The notes beneath the pieces are model-generated. The model did no database searches and was not told the DNA's origin. It saw only the letters and a list, made by a program, of their open reading frames with translations. From positions 1 through 6,984 of the forward strand of contig SPDA01000092.1 in the NCBI GenBank assembly GCA_004525155.1: 6,984 nt of DNA, read 5' to 3'. The DNA comes from Spirochaetales bacterium. GTDB taxonomy: Bacteria > Spirochaetota > Spirochaetia > SPDA01. Both the position numbers and the translations under genes were made by a program. Position 1 is the stretch's first letter, and each line of letters begins with the position of its first letter. Positions 6,701-6,984 of the stretch are shown piece by piece.

Positions 6701-6924
6701 GCCTCCCACAGAATAAGGGTCCCATCCATGTCGCCCGATGCGGCGAAGGAGCCGTCCGGGCTTGCAGCCGCGCAGAGCACCTTGGAAGCGTGGCCTTTCT
6801 GCACAACAGCTTTGATAACAGCCTGGAAGTCCTGCGCCGCAGTCTGAAAAGCCGCGGAAAAAAGCAGGAGAGCGGTTATAATAATACAAGCGGAGCGGGT
6901 AAAAACGGATCGTTCTAGGCGCAT
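3721..6924 (-). CDS. Exported WD40 double-propeller protein with a C-terminal caspase-like domain lacking both catalytic residues
   Basis: The protein has 1067 residues. Residues 1-30 are a signal peptide (basic start, core CIIITALLLF, cleavage likely at QTAA-QD); there is no lipobox. Residues 44-640 hold 14 WD40 repeats. The W/F/Y positions ending each blade fall at 73, 115, 157, 211, 253, 294, 336, 378, 419, 461, 503, 545, 587 and 629. Residues 648-671 (WAVTAADGRFD) match a linker often seen between propellers and caspase domains. Residues 715-812 look Ig-like (SDTGGGVSRVRLYRNGK). Residues 821-1065 are a peptidase C14 fold: FALCLGLGTY, MDATAFAETL, DLFLFYFAG and GHGVFTSLVLETL. The catalytic His position (GHG) reads G902-N903-Y904 and the catalytic Cys position (DSC) reads D953-S954-Y955, so proteolysis by the usual dyad should not occur. 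Its role is unknown; a periplasmic or surface scaffold is the natural inference. It overlaps the upstream Nudix-like gene by 10 bases. GGAGGAG lies 11 bases before the ATG, slightly far. Confidence 0.9.
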   Translation of the reverse strand: MRLERSVFTRSACIIITALLLFSAAFQTAAQDFQAVIKAVVQKGHASKVLCAAASPDGSFAASGDMDGTLILWEAKKGLEIGRLEGHQGPVHTLAFHPSSQFLLSGGEDGKLLLWDLKLLRVRAVLEGSADAVLSAAFSKDGNTVAAGGMDRAVRMWTVDTQTLPEEVTYLMPSAELPEFLRHTDAVTAVRFSEDEKNVLSAGRDGTIRIWDRRSGNLVRVVREVSGIAEDLAVMPEKSVLAGAFQDGTIGLYDKNGNVIRRIAAHSGAARAVAFSRNGTSLASGGADGFLKLWETETGRLIRSVPIRQEGITAVTWLPGTEFILTASAGGGLQVTDSRTGTEQKKIEAARTAIRSLAASDNGDRFAMGLEDGTILLWDLGTGRPVQSFSYRDLPVIGLDLSPDGSLAAGSYGNGIAVFNTFDGNLTGTFGGHSDLVETVAFLDEGKSLISGGRDYTARLWSLTDFSETAVLNPSLRARITSVQGSPFNSYVYTGSHYGLRMWDRNGTKELTLLGSRLEDIVASALHPRGTFAATLGRDEPVKIWDAFTGQVFASFGQEEEVRPPLVYSPDGGYVLTGSADNDLLLWDTAAEKPAGVYRGDGSSITAAVFLKQGELILAAFDDGTARLWSRETGTLLCVIRPLGGKDWAVTAADGRFDASRGAMEKFHFVLGISAFETGYAADSLYMPNLAAYLADGSLRQEPAGEKYAALRTLSPPPALSLDWAVSSDWEKTGLADIYVRVSDTGGGVSRVRLYRNGKLADESVPSADELAGRKDRIIRFLVPLLPGRNYFSASAASAGGTRTGTARLVIDWKGSGPERKLFALCLGLGTYNSLKTRADYPVMDATAFAETLESVPEAYYREKRIFSFTDKNVQKSDIIKALEAIAGEAGPGDLFLFYFAGNYASAGEEGYFLLYSAEGTEGRGSANGVLTFTELTAALKNISAGTQLLLVDSYNLREPPPGKIEIPAPEDSKTLTRLGMEAGINICAVTGSGLFTRELPQLGHGVFTSLVLETLSADSGSSLTMESFLDFMNRRIPMDSVTYLERYREPITYGTGYDAVLGAAGR
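3725..3730 (-). promoter_or_regulatory. Ribosome binding site of the 145-residue gene
   Basis: AGGAAG on the minus strand lies inside the last codons of the WD40 gene. Its spacing favours the ATG at 3721 over the one at 3724 and supports termination-reinitiation coupling. Confidence 0.5.
5005..6795 (-). repeat. Fourteen tandem WD40 repeats (about 126 bases each) within the coding sequence
   Basis: The blade-ending aromatic (or its replacement, Thr336 in blade 7) recurs every 41-42 residues, equal to 123-126 bases, with one exception of 54 residues between blades 3 and 4. That exception reflects a 12-residue insertion near residues 160-182. The best-kept blades read DGTIRIWD, DGKLLLWD and DGTILLWD. 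The repeats are divergent in sequence, so this is an old protein repeat and not recent DNA duplication. Confidence 0.85.
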
Positions 6925-6984
6925 GCTTTTTTCAGCTCCTCCACAATTCTCGCCGTGATTCCCCAGATAACATGACCGCCGTAA
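6915..6984 (-). CDS. C-terminal end of a probable Nudix hydrolase, CoA pyrophosphatase-like (partial)
   Basis: The last 22 full codons of a gene enter from the right edge and end at TAG (6917-6915). They read YGGHVIWGITARIVEEL followed by KKACA. The pattern (h)-IWG-h-TA-(R/A)-h-h, near the C-terminus, is typical of NudL/YeaB-type Nudix hydrolases, which cleave CoA and related nucleotides to phosphopantetheine and 3',5'-ADP. The Nudix box itself is outside the window, so the call rests on this tail alone. The gene overlaps the WD40/caspase-fold start by 10 bases, which suggests one transcript for both. Confidence 0.5.
   Translation of the reverse strand, partial: YGGHVIWGITARIVEELKKACA
6936..6942 (-). 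promoter_or_regulatory. Ribosome binding site of the WD40/caspase-fold gene
   Basis: GGAGGAG on the minus strand lies within the upstream reading frame (two Glu codons), 11 bases before the ATG at 6924. The spacing is long but usable. No other ATG or GTG fits the signal peptide better. Confidence 0.5.

Noticed and set aside
5005..6795. Periodic array resembling a CRISPR or satellite repeat
   Set aside because: The 126-base period is fully explained by in-frame WD40 blades, and the units are divergent in sequence.
3721..6924. Active WD40-caspase effector of an immune or cell-death system
   Set aside because: The catalytic His and Cys are both replaced, there is no STAND/NACHT ATPase, and the signal peptide places the protein outside the cytoplasm.

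Overview
The window carries six protein-coding genes or gene ends and no RNA genes, insertion sequences or CRISPR arrays. Base composition is moderately GC-rich by eye. Two products start with signal peptides for export (a UshA-type nucleotidase and a WD40 protein), which suggests a bacterium with a periplasm. The overall style recalls spirochaetes, but that is an impression and nothing here proves it.

Layout, left to right. Positions 1-344 (minus) hold the N-terminal part of a secreted 5'-nucleotidase/metallophosphoesterase, with its own promoter and a good ribosome binding site. Positions 428-1489 (minus) hold a complete Gfo/Idh/MocA-type NAD(P)-dependent oxidoreductase, followed by a probable terminator. 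A 110-base divergent intergenic region separates it from a plus-strand gene at 1600-3252, a ParA/MinD-type P-loop ATPase with a C-terminal extension of about 280 residues that I do not recognise. A GC-rich hairpin at 3264-3284 closes that gene and marks the convergent junction.

From 3284 to the right edge, the minus strand carries a tightly packed unit. In transcription order it is the tail of a probable Nudix hydrolase (6984-6915), a 1067-residue exported WD40/caspase-fold protein (6924-3721), and a 145-residue unknown protein (3721-3284). The first pair overlaps by 10 bases. The second pair shares one base (TGATG). All three are therefore probably co-transcribed and translationally coupled.

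The most striking item is the 1067-residue protein. It has a signal peptide, then 14 WD40 blades with a near-perfect 42-residue period (best read as two seven-bladed propellers), then an Ig-like linker and a C-terminal caspase-like (peptidase C14) domain. Both catalytic positions of that domain are replaced: the His of the GHG motif is Asn903 and the Cys of the D-S/A-C motif is Tyr955. It looks like an exported pseudo-caspase scaffold rather than a protease. The orphan ParA-like ATPase with its unknown C-terminal domain is the second item of interest. No regulatory link between these units is visible in the sequence.
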